The notes below the pieces were generated by a model. The model searched no databases, was not told where the DNA came from, and saw nothing but the letters and a program-made list of their open reading frames with translations. Of a stretch of 64,000 nt of DNA, positions 10,459-30,572 are shown one piece after another (the first letter of the stretch is position 1; every line of letters begins with the position of its first letter). Source of the stretch: Hydractinia symbiolongicarpus (Eukaryota; Cnidaria; Hydrozoa; Anthoathecata; Hydractiniidae); contig NC_079887.1 in the NCBI RefSeq assembly GCF_029227915.1, forward strand, positions 23,185,650 to 23,249,649, in the 5' to 3' direction. Position numbers and translations under genes: made by a program.

Positions 10459-11640
10459 ATGGTGTCCAAAAATGTTTTGTTTCAATTTTTACGAATGATA
10501 ATTCTTTTAAGCGGAATGGAAATATCAGGATATACGATTTTCATGTTCAGTCATTTTGTAAATGATTTAGACCCAAATACAGCTCAAAGAAACTTCTGCA
10601 TTGGGTTTTCGTTGTTATGGATGTCTGCATTCATCATCAATCCAATAATTGGTGCAATAATTGACAAGACTGGATACACGATACCTGCGATAGCAATTAT
10701 CTGTTGCATCAAAGATGTCTGCTTACTCGTGTACACATTTTCAAAGAATATTTACTTCATAGCTACAGCATTGTTTTGTTGTATGGGTAACGGTTTGTTA
10801 CTAGTAGTTTACACTGAGATAAAGTTCATGTTTGAGCCGGAGGAAAGGGTAGCCAAAATGAGTAAAGCTGTTAATGGCATGATAATAGGAGATATTATAG
10901 TATGTTTGTTACGTTTTATACCAAGAGATTTCATGTTTAAAATTGGACCAGCTGAAATCACGAATAATACACTACCGATGTTTATTAACGCCATTATGTT
11001 TTCCATACTCGCCGTGATATTTACTTTCTTTGCGTATGGACATAAAACACGTCATATTTATGATGACCCATCTTCCACTAAAGCTACAAGCAAACATGGG
11101 AAAATATGTGTAATCTTTGTGACGTGTTTTGTATGTAGATTTTCTTCTGTTACTATGGTTGTGGCGATTCAAGAATTTGGAGAAAAAAATCAAGTTCAGA
11201 ATGTGTATTTAGGCATTATCTTTACTCTTCGATACATGATCGCATTCTCAGCAAATAAATTCCAACAGCGTCTTTTGAATACATACTCCAACAAGAACAT
11301 GTTAACAATATGGCAGATAATTAGGATAATATGCTTTGCATTGGTTTTCATATCGACATTTATCTCAAACACATCAATTCAATTGGTTATCCTTCTATCT
11401 GCAACCTTCTTAAGTTCCATCCCATTTGTTAACGACGATGCTGTATTACTACCAGAGCTTTGGAAATCTACAAACAGAATATCCTTTTATTGTGCATTGT
11501 ATGGATTAGTTGACGGGCTTGGAATTTGTGCAACATTTTTGTATCCGTTGTTCAACAATTTTATCGAACTTTACATCTCCATTGGGATGGTTATTATAGC
11601 GTTGAATTTCTTTATGTTGCAAAGAACTGGATTGGTATAA
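10459..11640 (+). CDS. intronless multi-pass transporter, MFS-like
   Basis: A single-exon ORF of 393 residues beginning at an ATG. It has around twelve hydrophobic segments, as expected of a major facilitator superfamily transporter. The loop after the second segment reads NPIIGAIIDKTGY, close to the MFS motif A (G-x3-D-x-x-G-x). A more hydrophilic central loop (about residues 195-215) separates two halves of about six segments each. Substrate is unknown. Distant similarity to MFSD-type or bacterial-like sugar/drug carriers is possible. The lack of introns contrasts with the spliced GGT and EMG1 genes nearby, so a retrocopy or horizontally acquired gene is possible. Codon use is AT-rich like the region. 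There are no close neighbours. Confidence 0.7.
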   Translation: MVSKNVLFQFLRMIILLSGMEISGYTIFMFSHFVNDLDPNTAQRNFCIGFSLLWMSAFIINPIIGAIIDKTGYTIPAIAIICCIKDVCLLVYTFSKNIYFIATALFCCMGNGLLLVVYTEIKFMFEPEERVAKMSKAVNGMIIGDIIVCLLRFIPRDFMFKIGPAEITNNTLPMFINAIMFSILAVIFTFFAYGHKTRHIYDDPSSTKATSKHGKICVIFVTCFVCRFSSVTMVVAIQEFGEKNQVQNVYLGIIFTLRYMIAFSANKFQQRLLNTYSNKNMLTIWQIIRIICFALVFISTFISNTSIQLVILLSATFLSSIPFVNDDAVLLPELWKSTNRISFYCALYGLVDGLGICATFLYPLFNNFIELYISIGMVIIALNFFMLQRTGLV

Positions 11641-14600
11641 GCGGGGAAGTGAATATTTGATAACTTGACAATGACGTATATTGTTTTTGTGCACACGTGA
11701 AAGTTTTTTACTGAGTTCAAAAAAATCGCTGTTTTATTTTGCATTTACAGGACTATTATAAAATATAAATTTCAATGTATCGATGTAAATGAAATTTTTT
11801 TGAGGCTCTGTTTTATTATGTACCCGATCATTCCTTTTTGTTGTTTTTTGAATTGAATCTGTGTTTTACAAAGTATGCACGTGATAAACCGGTAAAAGGC
11901 GAGTTAAATGGCATGTCACGTCTTTGGAACCAAAATATAAATATTATTGAGAGGAGTCGTTTGTATAGAACCCTATATTACTTTCCATCAATCAGATAAT
12001 ACTTGAATGATATAAATGTTCGAGTTCTGTCCATGAAATTGATTACACACAAAAACAAAAAAAAGGCTTAGCAAATTTTTAAGTTTCTAAGTTCATAATA
12101 TAGTACCGGTATATTATAATTAAAAACAAATATTTTAAGGGGTAAAAAAATTATTAAATATATTAAGACGGGGGATGACTTATTCATTAATATTTCCATT
12201 AGACATGGTAGGTAAACACCCCTTTTGACCCCCGTATGAACTTTTTTTTGGTGTCGTGTTCCCTTAGAATAGCGGAAGAACAGTTCATTAAGAAGTGAAG
12301 TTTTTATTCAGTTGTGGTCTCCCTTGAAAACCATTTTTCGCTCATTGACATTTTAATTATTGTTATTAAGTTTGGTCATATAGCGATAATTGCGTCTCAC
12401 TATTATTAATACACGTCATCTGTCTGCATAAGAAAAACGTCGTGCTACAGAAGACACGAAATATTTACGTTACGCCTGAACCTACTTCCGGTGTAATCGG
12501 AAATTTTGACTCCCCCCAAGAATGACTTCCGGTCATTATACACTGGTGGAAGAAAAAAAGGAATTCCGGACGTTCTGATTTTCTAGCAAATCGTAATTCT
12601 AGATTAATTCTAGATTTTCGCCTGATTTCTTATTTATTGATTTGGAGAAAGAGTGCTAATGACGTTCTAGTTAGAAATATAACCATGACCAAAATCAAAT
12701 GTGTGACATTGGAATTTCTGAAATTTTTGGTATTCAAAGGATCCTAATATGAAAGATTTTTATATACTTTTATATATGTTATAAAGGATCAAAAAATTTT
12801 TCACAAGCCTTTTGGATTTTTTTAAAATCTTTTTTTCTTCTTAAGATATTTAGGTTCAAATATTCAAACTACGGAAACATTAAGTGATGTTAATGGCTTT
12901 GAAAAAAACTACATTTCTACTTGTAATAAATATTATTAATAAATATCCAACAATAACTCATAAACTTTGTTATGTCAAGAATCCTGAGAATTATAAGTCT
13001 GCAGTGTAAAAATCTTTTAACTTTGTGTACCTATACAATATAATTGAAAAAAAATTATGCTGACCAAATTATTACATTATCAATAAAGATGTCATAAAGT
13101 CAAATGAAAATCATTGAATCTAAGAAATTAAATAAAAGTTGGAAAAATCATCAAGCTGTAAATATACGTCCACTGAAAAATTGGAATGGCTAAAACTTCC
13201 CTCCCGCGAAAAAACAAATTGATTTCGCATAAAACAAAAAAAAATTGTCTGTGAATGTTTTTTATTGTTTTAAAAAATCTTCATGTTTCTTTTAAGATTT
13301 TTAACTTGCAGTTGAGATATTTATGCTAATTGATGCATCACGTCATGTATTAATATAAATGAGATGTTGCTTCAAAGCTTTATCAAGGTATGTGGTGATG
13401 TAAATATGTTTTTCACCTCTCTATTTTGATATTTTAAACACATTTACATAAATAATAATATTTAATTTATGTTAATTATCATTCGGACCAGCAATTGTTT
13501 CTCAGCATCTAACTTATGATGTCATAATTCATAATTAGCCTTCGATTAGACTTGTAGGGCTATACCAAATGGTAAATAGATTCATAGACAATTCATTACT
13601 CTCTCTTATAAGATTTAAAAACAAGACTACTTGATAAGTAATTTCTTATCCTCCATGCAAAAAAAAATAATTTTTTGTTATGGTGTTTTTTAATGCAATA
13701 AATTGACACAAGTCTAATGTTAATTTATTAAAGACATCTTCCAGGGTTCTCCTTTACTTCACATCAAATTCAGCTTCGAAGAACCAATTTTACCGCAAAC
13801 ACCACGGTAAATGGCCCATTGAGTTGAGTTTGAACAGGTTAACGGTTAATCAATAATTGACCACCAGATTTGAAATTCTTGTATGCTTTCCGTTGCGCAG
13901 CGAAGTGGTCGTTTAAAACTATTTCAAATTTGTAGTCATCTGCTGGAACAAAAAGCGAGTAGCCAATGATCAGTTTCATCATGTGAAAGATGAATATGTT
14001 TGTTGCTCACATGGTAGAATGGGGAGATCTGCTGTGCCGAACGTTGAGTACTGATTGGTATTCCAGTGCCAGCAGAAACGTTTTTGCGTAGCCCTATTAA
14101 TACGATCGGTTAGCCACGCAACAGGAGGTTGCAGAATCTTTTAATTTAATCGTCGAAAAGAAGATTATAAAGATCCTTAGCCAAAAAATGTCTGTGTCAT
14201 CTGAGTTTCATGTGGAAACACTAGTACATCGTCCGCCGGTTTTTCTAAACCACGAATGCTTTTCGGCGTAAAGGAGCCCAAGCGACGTCTTCCGATTCTT
14301 TACGTTTAGTATCTCAGTTAACTTTGATACTGTGCCACTGCCACTTTCGTTTGATTTGTAAAGAATTTAGGGACATTAATTTTAAGGGATTCATTACTTT
14401 TTTGTAAATCTTAACGTTCGGAGAGTCGCTTGTTACGAATGTATTTTCTCCAAGGAAGTCAGAATTTCCAGATAGCCAAAATAAACCACTACACCGATTC
14501 ACCGTGAACTTTTACGAATTGTGCCTTGATTTGGTGGCTTTAGTTTTTAAAACACTCAATTCAGATATGTTCTCATTTTACTTGTCATCCAAAATGGTTG

Positions 14601-16689
14601 GAAAATTGTTATCAATTTGTTACATGGTGAATGAGATGCCATTGCAGCATGACAAAAGCATGGATGGACCCGTTTTAATCAAAAGGGTGTTTAAATTGAA
14701 AGTAGATGCTGCAAGAAAAAGTTTAAAAGATGATATATGATGGGTCATGCTAAACTACGCATAAAATCTTTGAGTTACAATTAACAAATGCGGTAAGTTT
14801 TTATCGACTTTGATACGTCAGGCGAATACCCACATGGATTTTCCACGGACCAGCGACTAGTCTTTATTCTATAGCCCATGTTCCACTAATTTTTTAAAGT
14901 CTTGTAATTTTAGCGCTTGACCAAAAGTATCTATTCCCAAGGATTAAAACTTGCCATATTAGTAAAAAGTTATGGGTCACCAGATCGGGGAAGAGAAGGG
15001 TTATTTGCCAAGCATCTCTTTACAACAACTTTTATAATTGGAATCTATTAAAACTTATTAGACAAATTAGGAGATGTCTTTCCTTATTTGGAAGGGACAA
15101 CTTTCGATATACCTTAAAAATAAATTTTCACTGTTTGTTGATTTACCGGTAATTGATATGCAATGCGTTAATCCTTGTTATTACCTGACTGATGCAAAAC
15201 ACCGGTTAGTATAAAAAATTTGATGATTTAATTGGTTGACGGCTTATTAAAACAGTGCTTGTATGGAACTATACTAACCGGTTTGGGAAGCCATTATTAA
15301 AATGGTGACATCAAAACGTAAACAAATAAAAACATTTTCATAGCACACAAAAAAAAATATAAAAGTAGCTCACCTAAAACCATCTTTTCAGTTAGAGTAC
15401 AGATCTTGCAACCTCGGTCTGTACTTTTGCCCATGGGCTTTGTATTTCACAGTACAACATCAAAACGGTCAGTATCTGTTTATTAATACTGCGGGTCAGG
15501 TTAATTAACACGTAAGAAAGAACGTAATGAACCGTCTCATATGTCGCATATGGCAAATATATTGACACAAAGGCTATTGACAAAAGTGTCAAACATTCAA
15601 TTCTCTGCAGCCGACAAGCTGCTAAGTCACTATTTTGCACACACGTAGGGCAGGCAGACAGCGTTGAAAAGTTGCTAGTCATATTCTTTTACACGCTTGC
15701 ACATCAAAATAATCCACGCTAGGGCCAACGAAGGTCCTGAAAGTTGTGAAAAATGGCTATACTACCGTCGGCAACAAGTACACATTTTAAGAAAGAGGAC
15801 TTTATCAAATAACCTAACATCTTAAGTTCATTCTGAACATTGACAAGTGAACTTTGACAAATTCAAAATGTGTGGACGTAACATAGAAATAGCCTACGCA
15901 ATTACTTGTGGTGGCGAACTTCGAAACTCGTTGTCTTGTCTCAACATATTATGACCAAGACTTTAGGTTTATTACTGAAATAATGGCATCGGTATTTTTA
16001 GAAATTAATCCACCAAGCTATCCGTCAAAAGCTATTGTTTATGGAACTCTTAAAAGTGGTATTAAACAGTAGGTTAACCATAGAAAATTGCATCAACACT
16101 TAGATTTTTTGCACTGTAGAAACACCTACGATAAATTGTTGGGTATGGTAGCTTCTTTGGCTCGTAGTTTGTTCCTTGATTGTTCTTCCTCCCGGAAATG
16201 TGCATTTGCATAACGAAACTTGACTGAATAACACGAGTATTTGTAGATTTTCAAGTGATTATTTTGGTGAACAGAAATGGAATCTGTTCTTGTGTGAATA
16301 TTATGTAGAATCATAAAACTAAAAAGATCATTGTCATGATGTGTGAGCAGCTAAAAAAATTAAAAGAATGCAGTGTTCTAAGTAAAAGGTCTTTGTCGAT
16401 TTATTTGAAAACTAAAATTGAAAACAACAACAAAAAAACAACCATAAACCCAAAAAAATTGAGCTTATTTGATCCCTTCAACTGTCTCTTCCTTCTCATA
16501 GCCAGATAACTTCACCCGTTATAATTTTTGAATTTCCGCGCCCAAAAGGCGTAGGAAATTCTTTAAAACCGTCGTTTTGTCTTTCGGAGCATTTTTTGAG
16601 AAAAAATCGACCCTGGGATTTCACGTTGGTCCGTCACAGATGTAAACTTCGTACGCAAGCTCCTTAACTACTGAGTCTAGTATTGATGC
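11641..16689. other. gene-poor AT-rich interval
   Basis: About 5 kb with only short chance ORFs (for example 14314-14502 and 14504-14740), none with motifs I recognise. A small fold-back repeat sits at 15201-15282. I see no other structured element. Confidence 0.5.
15201..15282. repeat. short fold-back (MITE-like) element
   Basis: Perfect 13-bp inverted repeats (ACCGGTTAGTATA) at 15201-15213 and 15270-15282 flank 56 bp with no coding potential. The arrangement resembles a miniature inverted-repeat element. No target duplication is evident. Confidence 0.55.
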
Positions 16690-16691
16690 TT

Positions 16692-17700
16692 CAGGCCAAA
16701 ATTGGTATTTGTTTTCGACAAAATTTGACACAGTTAACAAAAAAAGTATGCTGAACATAATGGTGACATAATAATTTTGATTTTTGTCACCTAAATGTCA
16801 TTTTAGGCCAAAATTGGTCCAAAAATTAGAACTACTTTATTTTCAACAAAATTTGGCACAGTAAACAAATAAAGTATGCTGAACATGATGGTGACATCAA
16901 AATTTTGATTTCTTGTTACCTAAATGTTATTTTAGGCCAAAATTGGTCTTAAAATTAGAACTACTTTATTTTCAACAAAATTTGGCACAGTAAACAAATA
17001 AAGTATGCTGAACATGATGGTGACATCAAAATTTTGATTTCTTCTTACCTAAATGTCATTTCAGGCCAAAATTGGTCCAAAAATTAAAACTACTTTATAA
17101 CAAAATTTGGCACAGTAAACAAATAAAGTATGCTAAACATGATGGTGACAACAAAATTTTGATTTCTTGTTACCTAAATGTCATTTTAGGCCAAAATTGG
17201 TCCAAAAATTAAAACCACTTCATTTTCGGCTAAATCTGGCACAGTAAACAAATAAAGTATGCTGAAATTGATGATGGTACAAAAGTTTGATTTTTTGTCA
17301 CCTAAATGTCATTTTAGGCCAAAATTGGTCCAAAAATTAAAACTACTTCATTTTCAACAAAAATTGGCAAAGTTAACAAAAAAAGTATGCTGATACAATG
17401 GTGACATTAAAATTTTGATTTTTGTCACCTAAATGCTATTTTAGGCTAAAATTGGTCCAAAAATTAAAACCACTTCATTTTCGGCTAAATCTGGCACAGT
17501 TAACAAATAAAGTATGCTGAAAATGATGATGGTACAAAAGTTTGGTTTTTGTCACCTAAATGTCATTTCAGGCCAAAATTTATCCAAAAATTAAAACTGC
17601 TTTATTTTCAACAAAAATTGACACAGTTAATAAAAAAGTATGCTGAAAATGATGGTCACATCAAAATTTTGATTTTTTGTCAACTAATGCCGTTTAAGAC
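16692..17700. repeat. ~127-bp tandem satellite, about eight copies
   Basis: The phrase AGGCCAAAATTGG recurs at about 16693, 16805, 16934, 17063, 17188, 17317, 17443 (variant) and 17570. That gives spacings of 112 to 129 and mostly 125-129 bases. Each unit also carries a GGCACAGT...AAAGTATGCTGAA block and a CACCTAAATG block. Units differ at scattered positions, so the array is old or degenerate. It does not encode a protein. Confidence 0.9.
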
Positions 17701-19642
17701 CATAAACGTTTCAATCGCAAGACTTTATACCATGAATGATAGGCTGTATTTTTTGTTAGCAATTTCTTTTAAAATGTGAGTTTATTATGACACGTTTCGT
17801 TTTGTTTGCGTTTGTTCTAAGATATAATGTCACTGATGGGCTTTATCTTCAGAGGTTCATGCACCAAACCCCTTCGAATGTTTGGCACAATAACACAACG
17901 AATTAGCAGGTTTTCATCAAATAGTTTGGTAGCGCTCGGAAATTCTTAGAGCCCCCAGGGCTTCTTGTTTACTTTCAAATTGGCAATAGATTATAGTATA
18001 ACATTTTTTATAAGCCTAAACAAACGTAAAAACTCTCTAAATCTCTGTAAAAGAATTTAAGCTTTGCTTTAGTGTAATTAATTTTTTGATAATTATAATA
18101 TTTATTTTAAACAATTGCCATTGAACAACACTAAGAGAACTATCCTCGTTCATCCACGATAAAAATGTTTTTGTTTCACAAACTTTAAGTAAACACATAT
18201 ATCTGCTTGTTTGATATGTAAATAAAGTCTTAGCATCCTGAATTTTTAGTGTAATTTAATAGTTAGTTTATACAAGCAACTCGCGAAACAAGACTGAAGA
18301 GTGTCGTGTAACGATAAACAGATGTTAAGATTAAAGAAAAAATAATGTATGATTTTTTTTGATTTTTTTTACCAAACCTGTCGCTAATTGTGTGATTTCT
18401 TAGAGGTAGGAGCGATACCAAACATTCATTGCGTCTCTTTTGTTTTGTTTTGATTTGTTTTTCTCGTCGTGTGCTTTTAAGATTTTCGACGATTTTATTA
18501 TGCTGATGCCGTAGCGCTAGTCTTTAATAAACTTTTAGAAAAAACAGATCAATTTAACTGAAACTACAAAATGTAAATTCATCCTTTCTGTTGGCTACAA
18601 CCTGGCATAAGATCAGATTTTTTAAAACCAGCGGGTGTCTGATGAGACGCTATTTAAGCGGTTGCTAACGCTTGCGTTGCTTAGATGGGAAGAGACTTCT
18701 TCTTTGGCCTCTTTTTCAAAACAGTATCGACAAGAACTAGACATGTTTCCATAACTAAAGGAATGAGGAAATAGAATATATATGTATATATGAAATGAAA
18801 TGAACCTTTTTTAATTCTTTCTCAAGCGTTTGGGATGAGAAATAAACTTGGATGATCTCTCAACCCACCCCCATCCTTCGTCAATAAATATGTCCTAGAT
18901 GACACTTTCAATTTAAAAAGTTTTGTCTTAAAATCACATTCACAATTGGAGGAGAGGGTGATGTAATAACCATCCTTTAAATTATTGTGAACATCGATTG
19001 AACGCAATATATGCACATTTGTTATTTCCGGTTAGATTATAAATACAGCATTGACGTATCCTCATCACAACAATATATGTTGAAGTCGATCGTACTATAT
19101 ATTAATGCCAATAAATTTACAAACAAATAAAGAACGTTGCTATCGATGCTATTTGTGTTATCTCAGTGAAGTAAGGGTCGTGTCTAGAGCAATCACTAAC
19201 TGAATATTTGCTCAAAGTTATGGCAAAAACTGATCCTCGCCCTCAAAAGTCTACCAGTACTCGTAGTAGCATATAAAAGAACAATATGTGTCTCTCTTAC
19301 TTATAAGTCGTCAAATACAATCAGGCAATGGCAAATAATTAGCGACATTAAACTTGAAAATTGATCACTTTTTACTTATCAAATTTTAAAGACTTTTACT
19401 GACTTCATCGAGGGGGAAATACAATGTCTACTCTGTAGAAAAATAATAATTTTTTAGTGAATTTAGAATTCAGAGAAAAGGGTTTGTTTGGTTTATAAAG
19501 ATTGGTAACAAAAGAATCAGTAAAACCTCAAAGAAGTCTAAGTTAAATAAAAACAAAGCTTATCCAATTTAAGAAAAGTATTTTTCCCTATTTTAAAAAA
19601 TTTACACTTTTGGTAACTTTCCCTACGCTTCTTTTCTGACAG
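17701..19642. other. region upstream of GGT paralogue 1; should hold its first exon
   Basis: The first recognisable GGT exon (19643) starts at a splice acceptor, with no in-frame ATG before the membrane segment. A short 5' exon with the start codon therefore probably lies in or beyond this interval. I could not identify it. No other gene is supported here. Confidence 0.45.
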
Positions 19643-26659
<7,017 letters not shown>

Positions 26660-27399
26660 ATTCAAAGTTTAATGATTATGGTATTTTGGGTATTATAGAT
26701 AAAGCAGGCCGACCACAGCGTTCCAAATTTGTTCACATCCTAAATTTCCTTTAAAATGTTGTGTCTACTTAGTTTTTTTTTACAAATTTTAAATAATTTT
26801 TATCTATTCCCTTTAACAGCAGTTTTGCTTTTTTTAGACATATAATCAGCACATGCATGGTATAAAACTTTTCTTTATTTGGTCGTGTTTTTAAGAGAAA
26901 GCCACATGGAGACATGGTTTCGTAAATTAGAATCAAAAGCTACCCCAAAACCTACCTGAAAATCTTCCTAATCATAAAATTAGAAAATTTTTTAAAAAGC
27001 AAATTAAAAGATTAGTGAAAGATTATGTACGAAAGGTACATACACAAATAAATATATGTTATTATTATTAATGTGTGAAGACTAAAGAACAAAAATTGTA
27101 TAAATTTATAATATATATCATACGAATCAATATAAACAATAGTTTTTATTCTTTTTAGTCTGGCTTTTTGATCATGCGTGTTGGCATTGTTAGACGAACT
27201 TTTATCTACCTTTTTTAAATAAAGTTTTTGCGGCGCGTGAAAATTCTTATAGATTGTGTGCTTAGGGCACACTAAGTCATACCAAGAAGTACATTAACTT
27301 AGTTGTGTCTAAATTACGCTTGTATTTTGTTTGCGCGGAAGTTTCCTAAGGTCACAATTGCGTCTGTTGACAATAAGTAAGTAAGTAACGGGAAGTTGT

Positions 27400-27650
27400 A
27401 ATGTCTTTGGGGATTCCATCCAAATGGCTCGCCTGCTCTGCCTCCCCTCCAACTGTAACTATGTTACATTACCGCCAGAGATACGTATAGCATTGCTCCA
27501 ACTTGCTTACCTGCCACACCAGCCGGTTAGCGGCCAGTAGATGGTATTAAATAGGCTGTCAACACTACATTTAAAGTGTGCCGAGGTGGGGGCTTAAACC
27601 TGAAACCATATGAGTACAAGACGAATGCGCTACCACTACACCATCTCTTT
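27400..27650 (-). mobile_element. tRNA-derived SINE, family with GATGGTGTAGTGG head, copy 1
   Basis: On the minus strand an A box (TGGTGTAGTGG) lies at 27633-27643 and a B box (GGTTTAAGCC) at 27591-27600. The body contains the segment around CATTACCGCCAGAGATACG. The same head and body recur at 40523-40730 (-) and, degenerate, at 50975-51100 (+). The far end near 27400 is approximate. Confidence 0.78.
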
Positions 27651-27654
27651 GTAA

Positions 27655-27755
27655 CTAGTCCGTGGATTAATCCACGGGTTTACCTGTTCTTAACGTACGG
27701 CATTTCGTGTTTACGTATAACGACGTTTTTCTCCCTCACAAACAAACAGATAGAA
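27655..27755 (-). mobile_element. short Helitron-like element
   Basis: On the minus strand it ends in a perfect hairpin (CCGTGGATTAATCCACGG) followed by ACTAG and then T, matching Helitron 3' ends. The TCTATCTG near 27755 could be the 5' TC end, but this is weak. It directly adjoins the SINE at 27400-27650. Confidence 0.5.
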
Positions 27756-27784
27756 TGCTGCAAATATTAGAACTTCATCCCTAG

Positions 27785-27880
27785 GGCTATGTGTCAACAG
27801 CGCTGCGCTTTATGGTAGGGTTCTGGTGAAATTTTCCGCCACGTTATAGGGAACTTGGGTCGAGCTTGCTACTACTTGCA
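27785..27880 (+). mobile_element. possible tRNA-related SINE fragment
   Basis: The stretch GCGCTGCGCTTT followed later by GGGTCGAGCTTG resembles, on the opposite strand, the sequence at 28617-28693, where a B-box-like GGTTCGAGCTT is clearer. A second dispersed tRNA-like family is plausible. Confidence 0.35.
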
Positions 27881-28616
27881 TTAAACATTAGCTCTCTCCA
27901 CCATCTCTTTAAAATTAAAATATTAGCGCGAAAAGTTATGAATTTTTGTGTTTGAAAAAAAAAGAAAAAGAAAGAGAGAGAATTATTTCATCATTTTTTA
28001 CATGCAGGCTATTACAACTGTGTTTCAATAAAGAAAATTGAAGCCAAACGTAAACGCTATCAACTGCAAGATAAGTGTTATTATACCAACCAGCTACAAC
28101 CCGTCACGAGAACTTAGAAAATATTGGCAGTTTTTCGACCATTTGGGAAACAGCATCAACTCGTGAATTCTCCGTATTTGCTAGGATGCGGAAGTGTTAC
28201 TTCATCAGATGCGTGGGTTAGCTATTACATTTAAATTGCACTACATTCTTTTTTATATGTGAATCTTGTAATTCCAACAATACTACGCAGTATTCCTAAT
28301 TCTCTATTGTTTTCTATTGCTTTTAACTTAAACTCCCACCCTGATATTCTTTTTAAGCACATCTGATAACACAACCTTATTACAAAATATCCACGTCAGC
28401 GCGCACAAAGGCCTAGAAAAGTGGTAATTCTAATGTCAGCAACTATTAGCACTGTTACCTTAAAATTTCGTTGAATAAAATGCTTAAGCAACTTTGTTTT
28501 AGCTATAACCTCTAACAAAAATTTATTGAAAGAAGACTTTCTAGATAATAACCACAAGTAATTAAGAAGGCTGTTTTTGTGTAAGTAACTTGTTGACTTT
28601 TACCTGTCAATGTTCA

Positions 28617-28693
28617 AGCTCGAACCCAGCACCTTTTACCGTATCAGAAAGCGCAGCGCCGTTGAGAAGCAAATAGTCCTGGGGACGAGGTTG
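28617..28693 (-). mobile_element. possible tRNA-related SINE fragment
   Basis: On the minus strand it has GGCGCTGCGCTTTC, then a B-box-like GGTTCGAGCTT at 28617-28627. There is no cloverleaf I can fold convincingly. It is probably a SINE head rather than a tRNA gene. Confidence 0.35.
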
Positions 28694-29412
28694 GTCAATG
28701 TTCACACAGCGGACATAAGATTGACGTCAGCACACGCAAATACCCTGATCTTCAAGACCCTCCCCTCTCCTTAAGGCGGATTGCTTCGCAATGGGGACAC
28801 TGATAAATGCAGCTAGCGCATTTTTGAAGTTTTCTTGCTTGGCTTACCCGTATCAAAGCAAAACATTTTGTAGCCTACCGACACCGATGTTGTCACTCAC
28901 TGTGAATTGCGACTAGATTGTAGCCAGCTATCCTACAGCTATTCTACTAAATGATGTTTTTAAATCAATGAAGAAACGACCAAAGCGACACAAAAAGAAA
29001 AGGTGGAGAGTATGCAATACAGTTAAACTGGTAATTGGAGTTTTATAGGTTTTTAAACAAGTCATGGGGCAAAGTTGTGGGCGTTTAGTTTCATTTTTAA
29101 TAATTAATACAACCATTTTCTAAATTTGTTTTAATGGTCTTTAAATGAATGAAATTGAAGGACTTATACTATTAACACAGGTTCAACTTCTCTACCCCTT
29201 TAACAGTATATATGTCTTAGGAATGGCAATCATTGTTTGCCACTGGCCAAGATGTCATATTGAAGTCTTAGTCTCGTATCCAATGTACTTTTTTATACAA
29301 AAATTACAAGTATTCCCCCTAAAAAATACAATATTTTCTGCTTCGCCAAAGGTTTTAAAACCTCTTCACATCCCTACTTTTGCTTTGTTCATGGTAAAGA
29401 GGAAACGACTTA

Positions 29413-29735
29413 TTACAATCTAAACGTCTCAGGAAAAATGGATTCGATGTGATTGTTGTAATCTGATTTATTTTTGGAAAAAAATTTATAATCAGCAGCA
29501 CACCTATAAGTATTTACACAGGATATAGCAACTTCAGTGTTGAAAACACTGTTATCAACGTGGGTCCTGTATGCATTAAGTGTACACCGGCATTGCCTGC
29601 CCAATTTCCCCTCAAATGGGATGGGTTGACCCGTAGCTGTAATGAAGGCACTTGCTAAACATGCCTGTCCTGTGGACAGAACCACAGACCTTGTAATTCC
29701 ATTGGCTGATTGTATCCATTCCGTGCTCATAAAAG
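29413..29735 (-). mobile_element. SINE-like repeat, family shared with 51243-51440
   Basis: On the minus strand this holds ACAAGGTCTGTGGTTCTGTCC, then a body with CAGCTACGGGTCAACCC and GAAATTGGGCAGGCAATGC. Both blocks recur on the plus strand at 51243-51440 at high similarity. Part of the body (CCCAATTTCCC...GGGTTAACCC type) is also shared with the SINE at 2436-2781. Confidence 0.7.
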
Positions 29736-30572
29736 AATTAGAAATTCCATTGAAGCTCTAAACTCAATATTTTTTTCAAACTATTTATATGGTTGCATGT
29801 GGCGTTATATAGACTTTTTTTCGTAAACCACAAGGTCAGAATTTAAAGTTATAGCGTGGCATGTTCGACCATTGTATGTTTTACATGTGTAGCACTTGTA
29901 GCGGGGTGTACTGAGAATTAAAATAGATATCCTTTAGTATTCGAAGATTATAATAAACGATGCTTAATAAAATTCAATATGGCTTTCGTATAGTGGCCGT
30001 TGATAAATCTAAGATGACTTCTGAAATAAAAATATTTTATGTATTGATTTGTAGAACTAAGATTTTACATGTGAATTTCTTGACAGAGCTTTAGTCCACT
30101 TTCTTTTTTGTTGTAAGAAAATTGAAGAAGCAACGTCCAAATTTAGCAGGCCGCTGACATGCCTACCTAACATTTTCTCTTATACTGTTTTTTATCATCT
30201 TTCTCTCTTACTCTAAAAAAAAAATATTCAAGAATATCAAAAATTCTAACCAAGCTAATTATTATTTTTATATTTCTTTATTGTTTTGAAAACAAGACCT
30301 AATGTTTTTTAACCCGAAAATCCCAAGCCGTTTAGGCATATTTTTATAAAGAAAAAGCGGGTACCCTTTTCCCCAGGAAATTTGGCCTTTTTGATATAAA
30401 AGAAGACATACACGCCTTCTTTACTGCAAAAATAAGGGGACGAGGATATAACGCTTGTGTACATCCCACCGACGAACGGGTCAAGGGTCCTGGAAATAGG
30501 TTGTACAAGGTAGACTGGAGATTGAAGAAGCAGCCGAACTCAGGCTATTACCACGTTTTTTCAACAACAAAT

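Larger units (their letters stand above)
26660..30572. other. intergenic between GGT1 and EMG1, rich in SINEs
   Basis: No protein gene is supported. The recognisable content is SINE-like and Helitron-like copies at 27400-27650, 27655-27755, 27785-27880, 28617-28693 and 29413-29735, listed separately. The rest is AT-rich and unassigned. Confidence 0.55.

Noticed and set aside
16692-17700. CRISPR-like array from the regular repeat spacing
   Set aside because: Units are ~127 bp, similar throughout with no unique spacers, and the genome is eukaryotic. It is a satellite.
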